Positions 26,077 through 34,614 of a stretch of 64,000 nt of DNA are shown here, one piece after another. Source of the stretch: Pseudomonadota bacterium (GTDB taxonomy: Bacteria; Myxococcota_A; Polyangia; Haliangiales; Haliangiaceae). The DNA is taken from the NCBI GenBank assembly GCA_022360315.1, contig JAKSDA010000293.1, forward strand, positions 48,961-112,960, in the 5' to 3' direction. Each line of letters starts with the position of its first letter. Within the stretch, counting starts at the first letter, position 1. The notes under the pieces were generated by a model, which was given only the letters and a program-made list of their open reading frames with translations, was not told the DNA's origin and made no database searches. The translations under genes and the position numbers were made by a program.

Positions 26077-29000
26077 TCAGTTGTTTGACGAATCCACGTG
26101 ATAGTTTTCGATGATCCAGCTGATTTGCCCGGCCAGTCGACGGTTCCGTTCTCTCTGCGCGTCGAGCTGACGTTTTCGCTCGGCGCTCAGCTGCTCGGCT
26201 CGGGCACGAGCGGCCAGGGCAGAGTCCTCGGCATCGCGCGCTCGCTGGCTCTCTCGTTGCGCGCGCCTGGCTTGCCGTCGTGCTCTGCCAAGGGCCTGGC
26301 GGAGTTCAGCATTGGTTAGTTCCAGACTGTGATTGGCATTGTCGAGCGCTTGATCGGCGACCAGCAAGGCGTTGCCCTTTTCGCTGGCCTCCTGTTGCGC
26401 GCGCTTGCGTGCCGCTGTTTCGCTCTGAAGCGCTTTGAGTTGCCGGGTCACCTTCTGCTGGGCCTGGCGAGCAACCGCTGCCTGCTGGAGGGATTTTTGC
26501 TGGGCGTCGCGTATCAATATCAGAGCGACCGCGCCAGCAGCGACAAGAAGGCAGAGGAAACCGATGGTTCCGGCCACAGCCCAGCGTTTGCGACGGGCCG
26601 AGCGGTTGGCCAAGGCCAGTACAGCGTTCAGATACGCTCGCTGCAACTCGGGCAGTGCACTGTGGTAGCGTCGATCCCATCGCTGCGCGTTGCGCATGGC
26701 CTCGCCGCGCCAGAGCAGCCCGTTGGGCCGATCCATTGCCTGCCACTGCTTGGCAGCCGTTCTGAGCTGGTCGAGAAATGCCGCATCCTCCTGGTTTTCG
26801 TCGAGCCAGCGGCGCAGCTGGGGCCAGCTGTGGATGAGTGACTCGTGGACGATCTCGACCGAGGCGCCGGCGCCGCTGTCGCCGGTCTGAATGACCAGAA
26901 GCCGCGCCCGGACCAGATGATCGACAATGCTCGCAATGTCGTCGGCGCTGCCGGATGGCTCTTGCAACTCGTCGATCAACTCGTCCATGGAAACGACAGC
27001 GCGGGTCCGTTCGGGAGTGACGAGGCGCAGAACGATGGCTCGCAACAGGTGCTGGCGTTGCAACGGAAATTCGGCCAGAACAGCGTCGGCGTGAGCGGCC
27101 AGGGCGCCAGCGATGCCGCCGAGCTGGCCGTAGCTGGCCTCGGTGACAAGTCGTCTCTCGGTATCGCGCGCGTCCCACAGCTTGGTCGCGGCAAATTGCA
27201 GCAGTGGCAAGGAGCCGGGAATGCGCTCCAGATGATCGAGCATGTGCTCGACCATGGCCGGGGACTCGAACTGGTAGCCGGCCATATCGACCGGCTGAAT
27301 CAGAGCGTCGCGCAGTCCGCTGCGACCGGGCGGGGTCAGAAAGAGCAAGCCCTGCGCAAGCTCGGCCATGAACTGCGGGTCTTCGGCAACCCGGTCGAGA
27401 AAGTCCGAACGGATCGACAGGATCACGCGCAGCGGTGTAGTCGCATCATCGGCCACGCCAGCCAGACACGCGGTGAAGGCACGGCGTTCGGTCTCGCCCG
27501 TGCCCAGGGTGTAGAGCTCTTCAAATTGATCGATAAAGACCAATATATTGCGGTGTCGCCGGCGCGCCTGGTCGCGGAGCACAACGCCCAGGTAGCCGGG
27601 TTCGGTCCACAGGCGCTCGACGATTGCGCGGTGATCGCTCAAGGCGCCGGTGTCGAGCCTCGCCTCGGCGGTTGCCTCGGCAGCTGCCGAGCCGCCACCT
27701 GTCGATTGTCGACATGCCAGGGCAGAGACCAGGCGGGCCAGCGCGGCCATGGGCTCGCGGCCGGGACGGACCACCCTGGCCGTCCACAACTCGTCCGAGA
27801 GCTTGAGAGCAGGCACCACCCCGGCTCGAACAAACGAGGATTTGCCGACGCCCGACGGCCCCACGACCCCGAGTACGGGCTTGTCGCGCAAGCGCGACAC
27901 GGCAAAGGCGATCTCTTGGGTGCGGCCAAAAAAGCGGTCGGCGTCCGCTTCCTGGAATGCATTCAGGCCGGCAAACGGGCTCTGATCCAGGCGCAATCGG
28001 CGCGTGTGCTCGCCGACTGCGATCGACTCGAGAGCGGCGAGAAGATCGCGCGCTGAGGCGATACGCTGGTTTTTGGGCTTGATCAAGCAGCGGTCGATGA
28101 CGTCGGCGAGTTCGTATGCAAGCCCGGGACAGGCCGACCGGACGCCCGGCATCGGCTGATCGAGGATGCCCGTGATCATCAGCTCGCGACCCTGACGCGG
28201 CGCCAGTGGGTGTTTTCCCGCCACCATCTTAAATAAAATGATTCCGACTGCCCACAGGTCAGTCCGATGATCGACCTCGTCGGCGCCCCATTGCTCGGGA
28301 GACATGTACGGCACAGTGCCGACCAATACTCCCCGCACGGTCTGCTGGGGGACATCAGCAAACCCATCGAGGCCGGGCGCTGGTCGGACGAGCATCGAGG
28401 GAGAGATTGCCCGATCGGGCTGGCCTGGCCCGGCGCGGTCGGCGAAGCCGGGCACTAACCCGGGCGACTGCAACAGCTTGGCGACGCCGAAGTCGAGCAC
28501 TTTGACCGCGCCTGACTCGGTAACAAAGATATTGTCGGGCTTGAGGTCGCGATGCACAATGCCGTGCTCATGGGCACAGGCCAATGCCCGCATCACGGGG
28601 ATCATGAGCTCCACAGCTCGCCTGGGCGACAGCGTCCGCCCGGCCTGGAGTTGTTTGCTCAGCGGCGCTCCGTGCAGATACTCGAGCACCATGAAAGGAT
28701 GACCGTCCCACTCGTCGACCTCGTGGATCACCACGATGTTTTCGTGATGGCAACGCGCTGTGGCGCGGGCCTCCAGAATGAATCGCGCGCTGAGTTCGGG
28801 CTGGTCTGTCTGTAGAAATTTGATGGCAACCCGCCGGCCGAGCTTGGTATCTCGGGCCAGAAAAACCGCACCCATGCCACCCCGTCCGAGCTCGCGAATC
28901 ACCTCGTGCTGGCCGATGCGGGTGCCCGGGCCGGGAAGGTCCGCGGTGCCCGAAATCTGTTCGTTTCCGGTTCCTCTTGCCAGCGAGTGTCGCGGGGGTT

Positions 29001-29145
29001 TTGGCGTGCGGAATGCCGCTGCGGGTGGTGGCGGTGGTGTCTTGCCGGCAACCCCCGATGCACCGATCTCGACATCTACAAGGGAGACATGAGATAGCAC
29101 TTCACAGTCCATATGGTCGGCATATTCAGACTCGTCGTTGTGCAT
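26077..29145 (-). CDS. Ser/Thr kinase fused to nSTAND1 NTPase, transmembrane helix and coiled coil
   Basis: About 1,022 residues from the ATG at 29145; an in-frame GTG at 29175 is also possible. Order: kinase domain (L-G-R-G-G-M-G-A-V-F-L, V-A-I-K-F, H-R-D-L-K-P-D-N, D-F-G-V-A, S-P-E-Q), then an nSTAND1 module with Walker A G-P-S-G-V-G-K-S-S and Walker B I-L-V-F-I-D-Q-F-E-E-L. A single membrane helix (T-I-G-F-L-C-L-L-V-A-A-G) and an Ala/Gln/Arg-rich coiled coil close the protein. STAND NTPases act as stimulus-triggered scaffolds. No WD40 or TPR sensor is attached, so the coiled coil or partner proteins may sense the signal. First gene of the operon running to 21994. Confidence 0.9.
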   Translation of the reverse strand: MHNDESEYADHMDCEVLSHVSLVDVEIGASGVAGKTPPPPPAAAFRTPKPPRHSLARGTGNEQISGTADLPGPGTRIGQHEVIRELGRGGMGAVFLARDTKLGRRVAIKFLQTDQPELSARFILEARATARCHHENIVVIHEVDEWDGHPFMVLEYLHGAPLSKQLQAGRTLSPRRAVELMIPVMRALACAHEHGIVHRDLKPDNIFVTESGAVKVLDFGVAKLLQSPGLVPGFADRAGPGQPDRAISPSMLVRPAPGLDGFADVPQQTVRGVLVGTVPYMSPEQWGADEVDHRTDLWAVGIILFKMVAGKHPLAPRQGRELMITGILDQPMPGVRSACPGLAYELADVIDRCLIKPKNQRIASARDLLAALESIAVGEHTRRLRLDQSPFAGLNAFQEADADRFFGRTQEIAFAVSRLRDKPVLGVVGPSGVGKSSFVRAGVVPALKLSDELWTARVVRPGREPMAALARLVSALACRQSTGGGSAAAEATAEARLDTGALSDHRAIVERLWTEPGYLGVVLRDQARRRHRNILVFIDQFEELYTLGTGETERRAFTACLAGVADDATTPLRVILSIRSDFLDRVAEDPQFMAELAQGLLFLTPPGRSGLRDALIQPVDMAGYQFESPAMVEHMLDHLERIPGSLPLLQFAATKLWDARDTERRLVTEASYGQLGGIAGALAAHADAVLAEFPLQRQHLLRAIVLRLVTPERTRAVVSMDELIDELQEPSGSADDIASIVDHLVRARLLVIQTGDSGAGASVEIVHESLIHSWPQLRRWLDENQEDAAFLDQLRTAAKQWQAMDRPNGLLWRGEAMRNAQRWDRRYHSALPELQRAYLNAVLALANRSARRKRWAVAGTIGFLCLLVAAGAVALILIRDAQQKSLQQAAVARQAQQKVTRQLKALQSETAARKRAQQEASEKGNALLVADQALDNANHSLELTNAELRQALGRARRQARRAQRESQRARDAEDSALAARARAEQLSAERKRQLDAQRERNRRLAGQISWIIENYHVDSSNN

Positions 29146-29176
29146 ACTCCACCCTCGTCGTTGTGCATACTCCACC
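29131..29176. repeat. Duplicated translation start region (23-bp tandem repeat)
   Basis: Two perfect 23-base copies, at 29131-29153 and 29154-29176, each carrying the ribosome site GGTGGAG and an ATG on the minus strand. The inner ATG (29145) starts the STAND kinase. The outer ATG (29168) is one frame off, because 23 is not a multiple of three, and reads a 30-codon peptide ending at 29076, inside the kinase gene. Confidence 0.9.
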
Positions 29177-29416
29177 CTCTTTTAAAAGATAAAGCGAGCG
29201 CTTTGCAAGACAAACCGAGCACTTTACTGTGAGTATTTCCCGACCCATAACGCAAAGACTATTTATTACTAAATGTTGGGATATAATGTCTCAGCAAAGG
29301 ACAACGCAGACCCGCTATAGACATTGCTACCGGGCTCCGGTGATCAAACTCCGGGCTCTAGTTTTGAAAGTTAAAAATCAGTCGCCTACTGATGGGACTG
29401 AATGGCTTCTCAGTCT

Positions 29417-29478
29417 GACCATTTTCGTGGACACCGTCCATGAAATAGACCATTTTTGTGGACACTGTCCGTGGAATC
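29417..29478. repeat. 31-bp imperfect tandem repeat with internal palindrome
   Basis: Two adjacent copies of a 31-base unit (29417-29447 and 29448-29478) agree at about 26 positions. Each carries a near-palindrome GTGGACACYGTCC preceded by GACCATTTT. Paired sites of this kind can be regulator-binding sites or the worn end of a mobile element; no transposase is present. Confidence 0.7.
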
Positions 29479-29866
29479 TCTGGACCTGGGTCGTGTCATG
29501 AGTAGCCAGTGGCTGGAGCTGTCATGCCTGCAACGCCGGCTGTGCGGCGATTTGTCGATTGCGTCGGGCGCGGCTGAAATTGCTTTCTGGCCGGACATCT
29601 CGCGATGACTCAGCACAGCGATGGAACCTCACGGTCGAGACCGAAGCGGCAAAGCGCCCGGCCAGGCGTGCAGCTCGGGACGTTTTCACCGCCCTCGGCC
29701 CGGAGTTGACTGGCCGGGGCGCTCGTGTAGCATTCGCTCGTGCGCAGGACAATCCCATCGCGCGGCGGCCCGGGGCCGACAAGGACGCTCGAGCGTCAGC
29801 GCCGCGCTGGCGTTGCCCGATCGTGAATTCGGCGGTGTGGAGATCGTGTGGCTCGAGACGACATAA

Positions 29867-30097
29867 TTGCCACCACTATTCGAGCCGTCGCCCATCCTGT
29901 CTGCCTTCACGCCCCTGGAGGGCGGCTACCGCCAGGCCATCGCTCCCGGCGATCGACTCGTCACCTCGGCAAGCGCCGGCGCGACGTGGTGGGCAGTACC
30001 AGGGCACACCCGCTTGAGTTGGCAAGGCGGAGCGCCGGTGACCGTGGCGCTGCCAAACATCCCGGTGGTTGTCGCAAAGCTCGACACCCGTGTCTGA
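29867..30097 (+). pseudogene. Possible remnant coding frame (76 codons)
   Basis: A TTG-started frame with protein-like composition (L-F-E-P-S-P-I-L-S-A-F-T-P-L then V-T-V-A-L-P-N-I-P-V-V-V-A-K). The same frame continues upstream past a TAA at 29864 as R-E-F-G-G-V-E-I-V-W-L-E-T-T, which also reads like protein. This suggests the tail of an older gene broken by a stop. No family was recognised, and it could equally be chance. Confidence 0.25.
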
Positions 30098-30236
30098 TAA
30101 CCACTGCGACTGCGGAATTACACTGCGTGAACAATTCTTCACGAGAGCAGCCGTTCTCTTGAAGATTCGCCCTATACGCCGCTGGCATGTACTTTGGATA
30201 GAGGGTGGGCCGACGTTGGTTGTAAGGATACTGATA

Positions 30237-31685
30237 ATGAATCAATTGTACTCTTCTACGATTTTTGCGACATTTTTAACATCGACCGTGCTCTCGGTCG
30301 GTCTGGCAGCATGTGGTGGTAATGATGGTGCCGGCCCTGACGATACCGAGACTCGCCTTCGTTCCACGCTGCCCGAGATCGTGCAGGCAACCGAGAAATC
30401 CCTCGAGGTGCTCGATGCGATGCCGGCCATGGATTGGATAAGTGAGAGTCTCGACGCTCTGAACCTCTCGTTTGCCAGCCTACCCATCGAGATTCCCAGT
30501 TTGATTGAAGACGGGACATCTGCGCTGGCGTTCAAGAAGGCTGCCGACGGAGAAGAAGACATCGTCGAGCAGTTGCTCGAACTGGTCTTCAACGAGGAGA
30601 GCTACGAGGGTGACGGGTATTTCCGGCTCCGCCCCGAGGTGGTCTGCGAAAAAGATCTCGCGGGCAACATCGATCAGCAGTGTGTCAAGGAAGTCAACCG
30701 CGCCGAGATTCGCCTCCGCGCCGTACTTGCTGGGGACGGCCTCGACATCTCGCTGGCCATCGGCCCTGATCGTTCCGAGCCGCTGATTCTCGAATTGCGC
30801 AGCGACCGGCTCTCCGCGGTCATCGATCTGGCCGAGGGCAAGGACGCCATTGCTCATCTGGCCGAGATTTCCGGTGAGGACGCTGATTTGCCCGAGGTGA
30901 TGGAAGGCGTGCTGGCATTCTCCCTGGTCGTCAACGGCGACAAAGATGTGTCATTGGAGACAGCTGTGCGCCAGCCCGTCCGTGTCGAGGCCGCCCTGCC
31001 CCAGGGCGCGATCTCGTTTTCTTCGGAGGCCAAGGAGCCAATGGCATCGATTCGCCTGCAGGAGAATCAGGTGACCTTCCGGCTCGACGTCGGCAAGACC
31101 GTACTGTCGGTTCCGTGGCAGCTGGCCGGCGATGGCAGCCTTGCCCAGGGCGATACATTCCGCATGGAATTCGCCGGCATATCGGTGATGACCACGCTCC
31201 GGCCCGACGACCAATCCGCGACCATCCGGAATATCGGCCTGGGCGATGGCACCACATCGATCAAGCTCGACGACCACGCCTTGTTTGCGCTCGATCTCAA
31301 CGCCGATCTGGGGCGCCGTTTCGACGTGACCATCACGCCCACTGCCAATGGCGCGGCCTCGTTCCTGGTCGAGCCCGGTTTCGACCTGTCCATGGCGTTT
31401 GATCTGCGCCCGCTGGCCCTGGCGGGTGACCAGATTGAAGAATTCATGCTCAACGAGACCTACCGCATCGCGTTTACCGGCAACGACGCAACTGCCGCGC
31501 CGTATGCTCCCGACACGGCAAACGACGGTGGAATCCGCATCGAGTCGGGCACCTTGACCATCTCGAGCACAGCCGCCACCGATGACATCGTGGTCACAGC
31601 CGGCCAGTGTCTGGTCGAGAATCCGACCCCCCCGGCCGAGGCCCATGCCGTCCTCGGTTTCCTCACCACTGCGGCATGTCCGTAG
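30237..31685 (+). CDS. Large secreted lipoprotein of unknown function
   Basis: 482 residues from the ATG at 30237, with AAGGAT 9 bases upstream. The signal peptide ends with the lipobox L-A-A-C followed by G-G-N-D, so it is an exported lipoprotein. The mature chain is acidic, beta-rich and without Cys except for a few near the middle and the end. No known domain is recognised. It is followed by a 39-bp dispersed repeat and then the convergent radical SAM gene. Confidence 0.75.
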   Translation: MNQLYSSTIFATFLTSTVLSVGLAACGGNDGAGPDDTETRLRSTLPEIVQATEKSLEVLDAMPAMDWISESLDALNLSFASLPIEIPSLIEDGTSALAFKKAADGEEDIVEQLLELVFNEESYEGDGYFRLRPEVVCEKDLAGNIDQQCVKEVNRAEIRLRAVLAGDGLDISLAIGPDRSEPLILELRSDRLSAVIDLAEGKDAIAHLAEISGEDADLPEVMEGVLAFSLVVNGDKDVSLETAVRQPVRVEAALPQGAISFSSEAKEPMASIRLQENQVTFRLDVGKTVLSVPWQLAGDGSLAQGDTFRMEFAGISVMTTLRPDDQSATIRNIGLGDGTTSIKLDDHALFALDLNADLGRRFDVTITPTANGAASFLVEPGFDLSMAFDLRPLALAGDQIEEFMLNETYRIAFTGNDATAAPYAPDTANDGGIRIESGTLTISSTAATDDIVVTAGQCLVENPTPPAEAHAVLGFLTTAACP

Positions 31686-31802
31686 TTGACGGCTTCCCGT
31701 CGCCTGCTCCCCCACCAACCTCCACAGACACACCGCACTCATTCACCGGCCTGAAGACCTCCCTCGAGTGATCACTCGTCCCCGCGCATGCGGCGGCGCG
31801 AC

Positions 31803-31841
31803 CGAAACGCATTCGTTGTGGATAAAATGAGGCGTTTCTGT
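31803..31841. repeat. Dispersed hairpin repeat, copy 1
   Basis: A 39-base element with arms GAAACGC (31804-31810) and GCGTTTC (31832-31838) around a GTTGTGGATAAAA-type loop. It matches the copy at 40591-40632 at 29 of 34 aligned positions and is related to 39351-39396. It lies 18 bases beyond the stop of the selenoprotein gene and could also act as its transcription end. Confidence 0.6.
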
Positions 31842-31858
31842 TGCGGGCACGGATCAGA

Positions 31859-33418
31859 TCAGGTTCCGGCTGGCTTTATCGAGCCAAACTGGCTCTCGGT
31901 CGGCTCGCTTCAACAGAACCACGGCTCGGTGAGGCGTGGAACTTTTTTGCGCGGACGCGGCGGCTGCGGTCTGATTTGCCGGCCTGCCGCTCGGTACGCA
32001 CGCTCGCGCAGCGACTCGATCACACCTGCCGGATCGCTGGCAGATTGGGCTGCATCGGTAACGATGCGGGTGAATTCGTCGTACAGAGCGTCGACCCGCG
32101 GATCGGGATGACTCCACTCGTGGGTGAGCGCGACCTTGTCGAGAGGGCCAAATGCCGCTCGGCCCTCGGCGGCAGAAAGCAGGAGCGAGCCGGGCGGCAC
32201 GAGCAGGCGAACCGCCAGCTGAATCGGGTCGACATGGTAGACCAGACCCTCGGACTCGATGAAATCGACGAGCTCGCACACATCGGCCAGCGTGGTCCAC
32301 GGCGTGAACGTCACAAAGGTCGGCCGCAAGGTCAGGCCAGCTTTTCGGCACAGATCCAGGACCTGTTCGACGTCGCCGCGGCGGTGGCGTTTTTGCAGCG
32401 CCGAGAGCACGCGATCGCTCAGCGACTCGACCGCGCTTACCACGAACGCACAACCCAGTTCGGATAGCTCGGGCAAATAGCGCCGGTGTTTTTGCAGGTG
32501 GCTTATCTGAGCGGTTATGTCGAACGTGAGATCGGGCCATCGCTCGTGCCCGGCGCGCAGGATGGCCATGCCGTGGCCCGGTCCGTTAAAAAAATCGGGA
32601 TCACCAAACGTGATATGTCGAGCACCAAGAGCCACTTGCGCGGCAATATCGTCGAGTACAACGCGCGCGTCGATGACAAAAAAACGGCCGCTGTAGACCG
32701 CGGGAATGGGACAGTGGCGACACACGTCGAGGCATCCGCGCGATGTCTCGGTATAGCCGGTGAGGCGCAATTCGCCGGTACCGGTGTCGAGGCGAGCGTA
32801 GTGCTCGGGACCGGGCAGGCCCTTGCGGTCGACACGGGGGACGTCGAGCCTGGCCAGCACAGTCTGCGCAAAGGGCCGGGGCGTGTGTCCTTGCGCCACA
32901 CGCTCGGCCAGTTCGACCACCGCCTGCTCGCTCTCGCCAGCGAGCATCCAATCGGCCCCCAGTTCGTACAGATAGTCGGCGTTGAGCACCGCATACGGGC
33001 CGAAAAAACACATTTTCGCGTCCGGGTTGTGAGTCCGGATATACTCGGCAAGACGCGCGCCCACGCGCAACGCGGTATGCATGGGCACAGAAATGCAAAC
33101 CAGCCCGGCTCGCATTACGGCTTGCACGATGTCTCGATCGACCCCGGGATCAGACGCCCCCCTGCCCGCATCGAGTGAAATATCGATGCAGGCCGGGGCA
33201 AACCCGGCCCGCTCGAGAAATGCCTTGGGCAAGGTCAGGCCGTGCGGAGCATGGCCGAGTTCATAACACGACAGCAACAAGATGCGGCCCGGACTTCGCA
33301 GGTCGGGCCGACCTGGCAAGGGATGGTTTTGCACATCATCGCCCGGTGCGTGAACTGGCTCGTCCGGGGCGATCGCACGCCGGGGTAAAAAGCGAAGCAG
33401 GGCCGAACGACGGGACAT
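31859..33418 (-). CDS. Radical SAM selenoprotein with C-U-S-E-P tail (UGA at 31910-31912 read as Sec)
   Basis: 519 residues if UGA 31912-31910 is decoded. An N-terminal Rossmann-like B12-binding-type domain (I-L-L-L-S-C-Y-E-L-G-H-A-P) is followed by a radical SAM barrel with the cluster motif C-L-D-V-C-R-H-C at residues 229-236. The chain then ends L-T-E-P-W-F-C-U-S-E-P-T-E-S-Q and 9 more residues, to a real TGA at 31859. A radical SAM family is named, as I recall, for just such a CUAEP/CCAEP tail. Without readthrough the protein would stop right after the Cys. A hairpin follows the UGA at the right distance. YggX lies 40 bp upstream. The start at 33418 is tentative. The substrate is unknown. 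Confidence 0.82.
31880..31898 (-). promoter_or_regulatory. SECIS-like hairpin after the radical SAM UGA
   Basis: On the mRNA the stem GAGCC/GGCUC (bases +15 to +29 after UGA) closes a loop AGUUU, with the loop G at +21. Bacterial SECIS elements sit just inside the coding region after the UGA and need a G-U in the apical loop for SelB. The same AGUU loop follows the other two candidate Sec codons in this window. Confidence 0.65.
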
Positions 33419-33458
33419 ACGGCGAGGTTTTCGGGACAATCGAGGGCGCCGCGTGGCG

Positions 33459-33734
33459 CTACTTGGTTTGCTGCGGCACGTAGTCGGGCGGCACAGCCGC
33501 ACCCTCGCCAAAAAAGTACGCCTCGCACTGTTCGAGCAGTACTTCGTGGGCCCTCTGCTGGGTGAGGTCGAGCCGATACTCGTTGACGATCATCTTGGAA
33601 TGCTCGATCCACATGAACCACGCCTCCTGAGAGACGTTGTCGTAGATCCGCTGCCCGAGCTCGTTGTCGAACGGCTTGAACGGCAGCGCGGGAAGCTCTT
33701 TGTTGAGCTTGACGCATTTGACCATACGGGACAC
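33459..33734 (-). CDS. yggX: YggX-type Fe(II)-trafficking / oxidative damage protection protein
   Basis: 91 residues from a GTG at 33734, with AAGGAG 9 bases before it; this is exactly the length of E. coli YggX. Family marks are the Cys at position 7 (M-S-R-M-V-K-C-V-K-L), then F-D-N-E-L-G-Q-R-I-Y-D-N-V-S, A-W-F-M-W-I-E-H and I-N/V-N-E-Y-R-L-D. YggX protects iron-sulfur clusters during iron and redox stress. Its stop lies 40 bp before the radical SAM selenoprotein, an Fe-S enzyme, so co-expression makes biological sense. The longer frame up to 33977 is non-coding. Confidence 0.9.
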   Translation of the reverse strand: MSRMVKCVKLNKELPALPFKPFDNELGQRIYDNVSQEAWFMWIEHSKMIVNEYRLDLTQQRAHEVLLEQCEAYFFGEGAAVPPDYVPQQTK

Positions 33735-33893
33735 GGAACAACTCCTTCTGGCACGGGGCCAACATGAGTTGAGCAGAGCTGCCCCGCTTGCGCAAGCACC
33801 GCGACGCGACATCGAGCCCGAACATCGACACGACCACAACCGGGACACCGGCAAAAGACGCGATCGCTTGCACTGAGCGCCTGGACAACGTGA

Positions 33894-34460
33894 GTATCGG
33901 CTCATGCCAGCCGATACCAGAGCTCGCCGAACCAGTATGCCGTCAGCCAGAACCGCCAGCCGGCTGGCATCGATCATTTTGGTATGCGGCTACGCTATCG
34001 CATTGCCGGCACGACCGGCCAGCCAGTCGCCGCTCTCGTCATCGGCTATCGCCTGGCCGCCTTCGCGGAACGCCGGCACCAGCTGGTGCAGGGCGTGGCA
34101 GCGCGATGGGAAAAGGCAACCCTGGCAGTGACCGGCGAGCTGACCGTGCGCGAGCAACTCGGCGGCGACTCGGACAACCAGGTCGAAATCCGCACCGGCG
34201 CTGCAGTCACTCACGGCATGGTGATCAATCTGATCCGGGTTGGCCTCGAATCATTCGCGCTGATCCCGATCACTGGCCCCCGCATCTCCGATCCCGCCTC
34301 TAGCCCAAACGACGAAGATGTATCGGTCTATGTCGGACCAACCTTGCGCCTTTTTGCCGAATCTCTGTGGCTCACCGCGAGCGCCGCAACTGGACGCCTC
34401 ACCGACCCGGGCTCGCCACTGCTCGTACGCGTGGTCCTGGGCGCCCAGTTCTCGCGCTGA
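33894..34460 (+). pseudogene. N-terminally truncated outer-membrane beta-barrel
   Basis: The frame is open only from just after a TGA at 33891-33893 and has no signal peptide. The residues from about 33912 on (R-Y-Q-S-S-P-N-Q-Y-A-V-S-Q-N-R then alternating aromatic/polar strands ending V-V-L-G-A-Q-F-S-R) look like the last six to eight strands of a porin-type barrel, with a terminal aromatic residue near the C-terminus. An internal ATG at 33984 would not give export. I read it as the 3' half of a broken gene, although a short cytosolic protein cannot be excluded. Confidence 0.5.
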
Positions 34461-34489
34461 AAGGAGTAGAACTCATTTACTAGTAATTA

Positions 34490-34507
34490 TTTGTGTAGTT
34501 ACACAAA
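34490..34507. promoter_or_regulatory. Perfect 8-bp inverted repeat upstream of the eCIS-core gene
   Basis: TTTGTGTA and TACACAAA separated by two bases, in an AT-rich block 108 bases before the ATG of the eCIS-core gene. It could be an operator for a dimeric regulator. No A or T run follows the hairpin, so a terminator is less likely. Confidence 0.4.
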
Positions 34508-34614
34508 CAAAATCTGCCGGGACCGAGAAGTTGTTGTCAGGAACGACAATGTATGGTCTGATGGTTGACCCTCTTACATAGTGGGTTTTACATGAAAAAC
34601 CAGGAGAGTGGACG

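Larger units (their letters stand above)
29177..30236. other. One kilobase without a convincing gene; decayed sequence
   Basis: The stretch holds the kinase promoter region (an AT-rich block at about 29177-29290), a 31-bp tandem repeat (29417-29478) and, from 29480 on, GC-rich sequence with short open frames that look decayed. The best frame is 29867-30097, listed separately. The last 100 bases before 30237 would contain the promoter of the lipoprotein gene. No RNA gene was recognised. Confidence 0.4.

Noticed and set aside
26845..28056. A 403-codon plus-strand frame inside the STAND kinase
   Set aside because: Shadow of the GC-rich kinase gene; composition is Gln/Gly/Arg noise.
29621..29866. 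An 81-codon plus-strand frame in the one-kilobase gap
   Set aside because: Mostly Arg/Ser/Gly noise; only its last 14 residues read like protein, which was noted with the remnant at 29867-30097.
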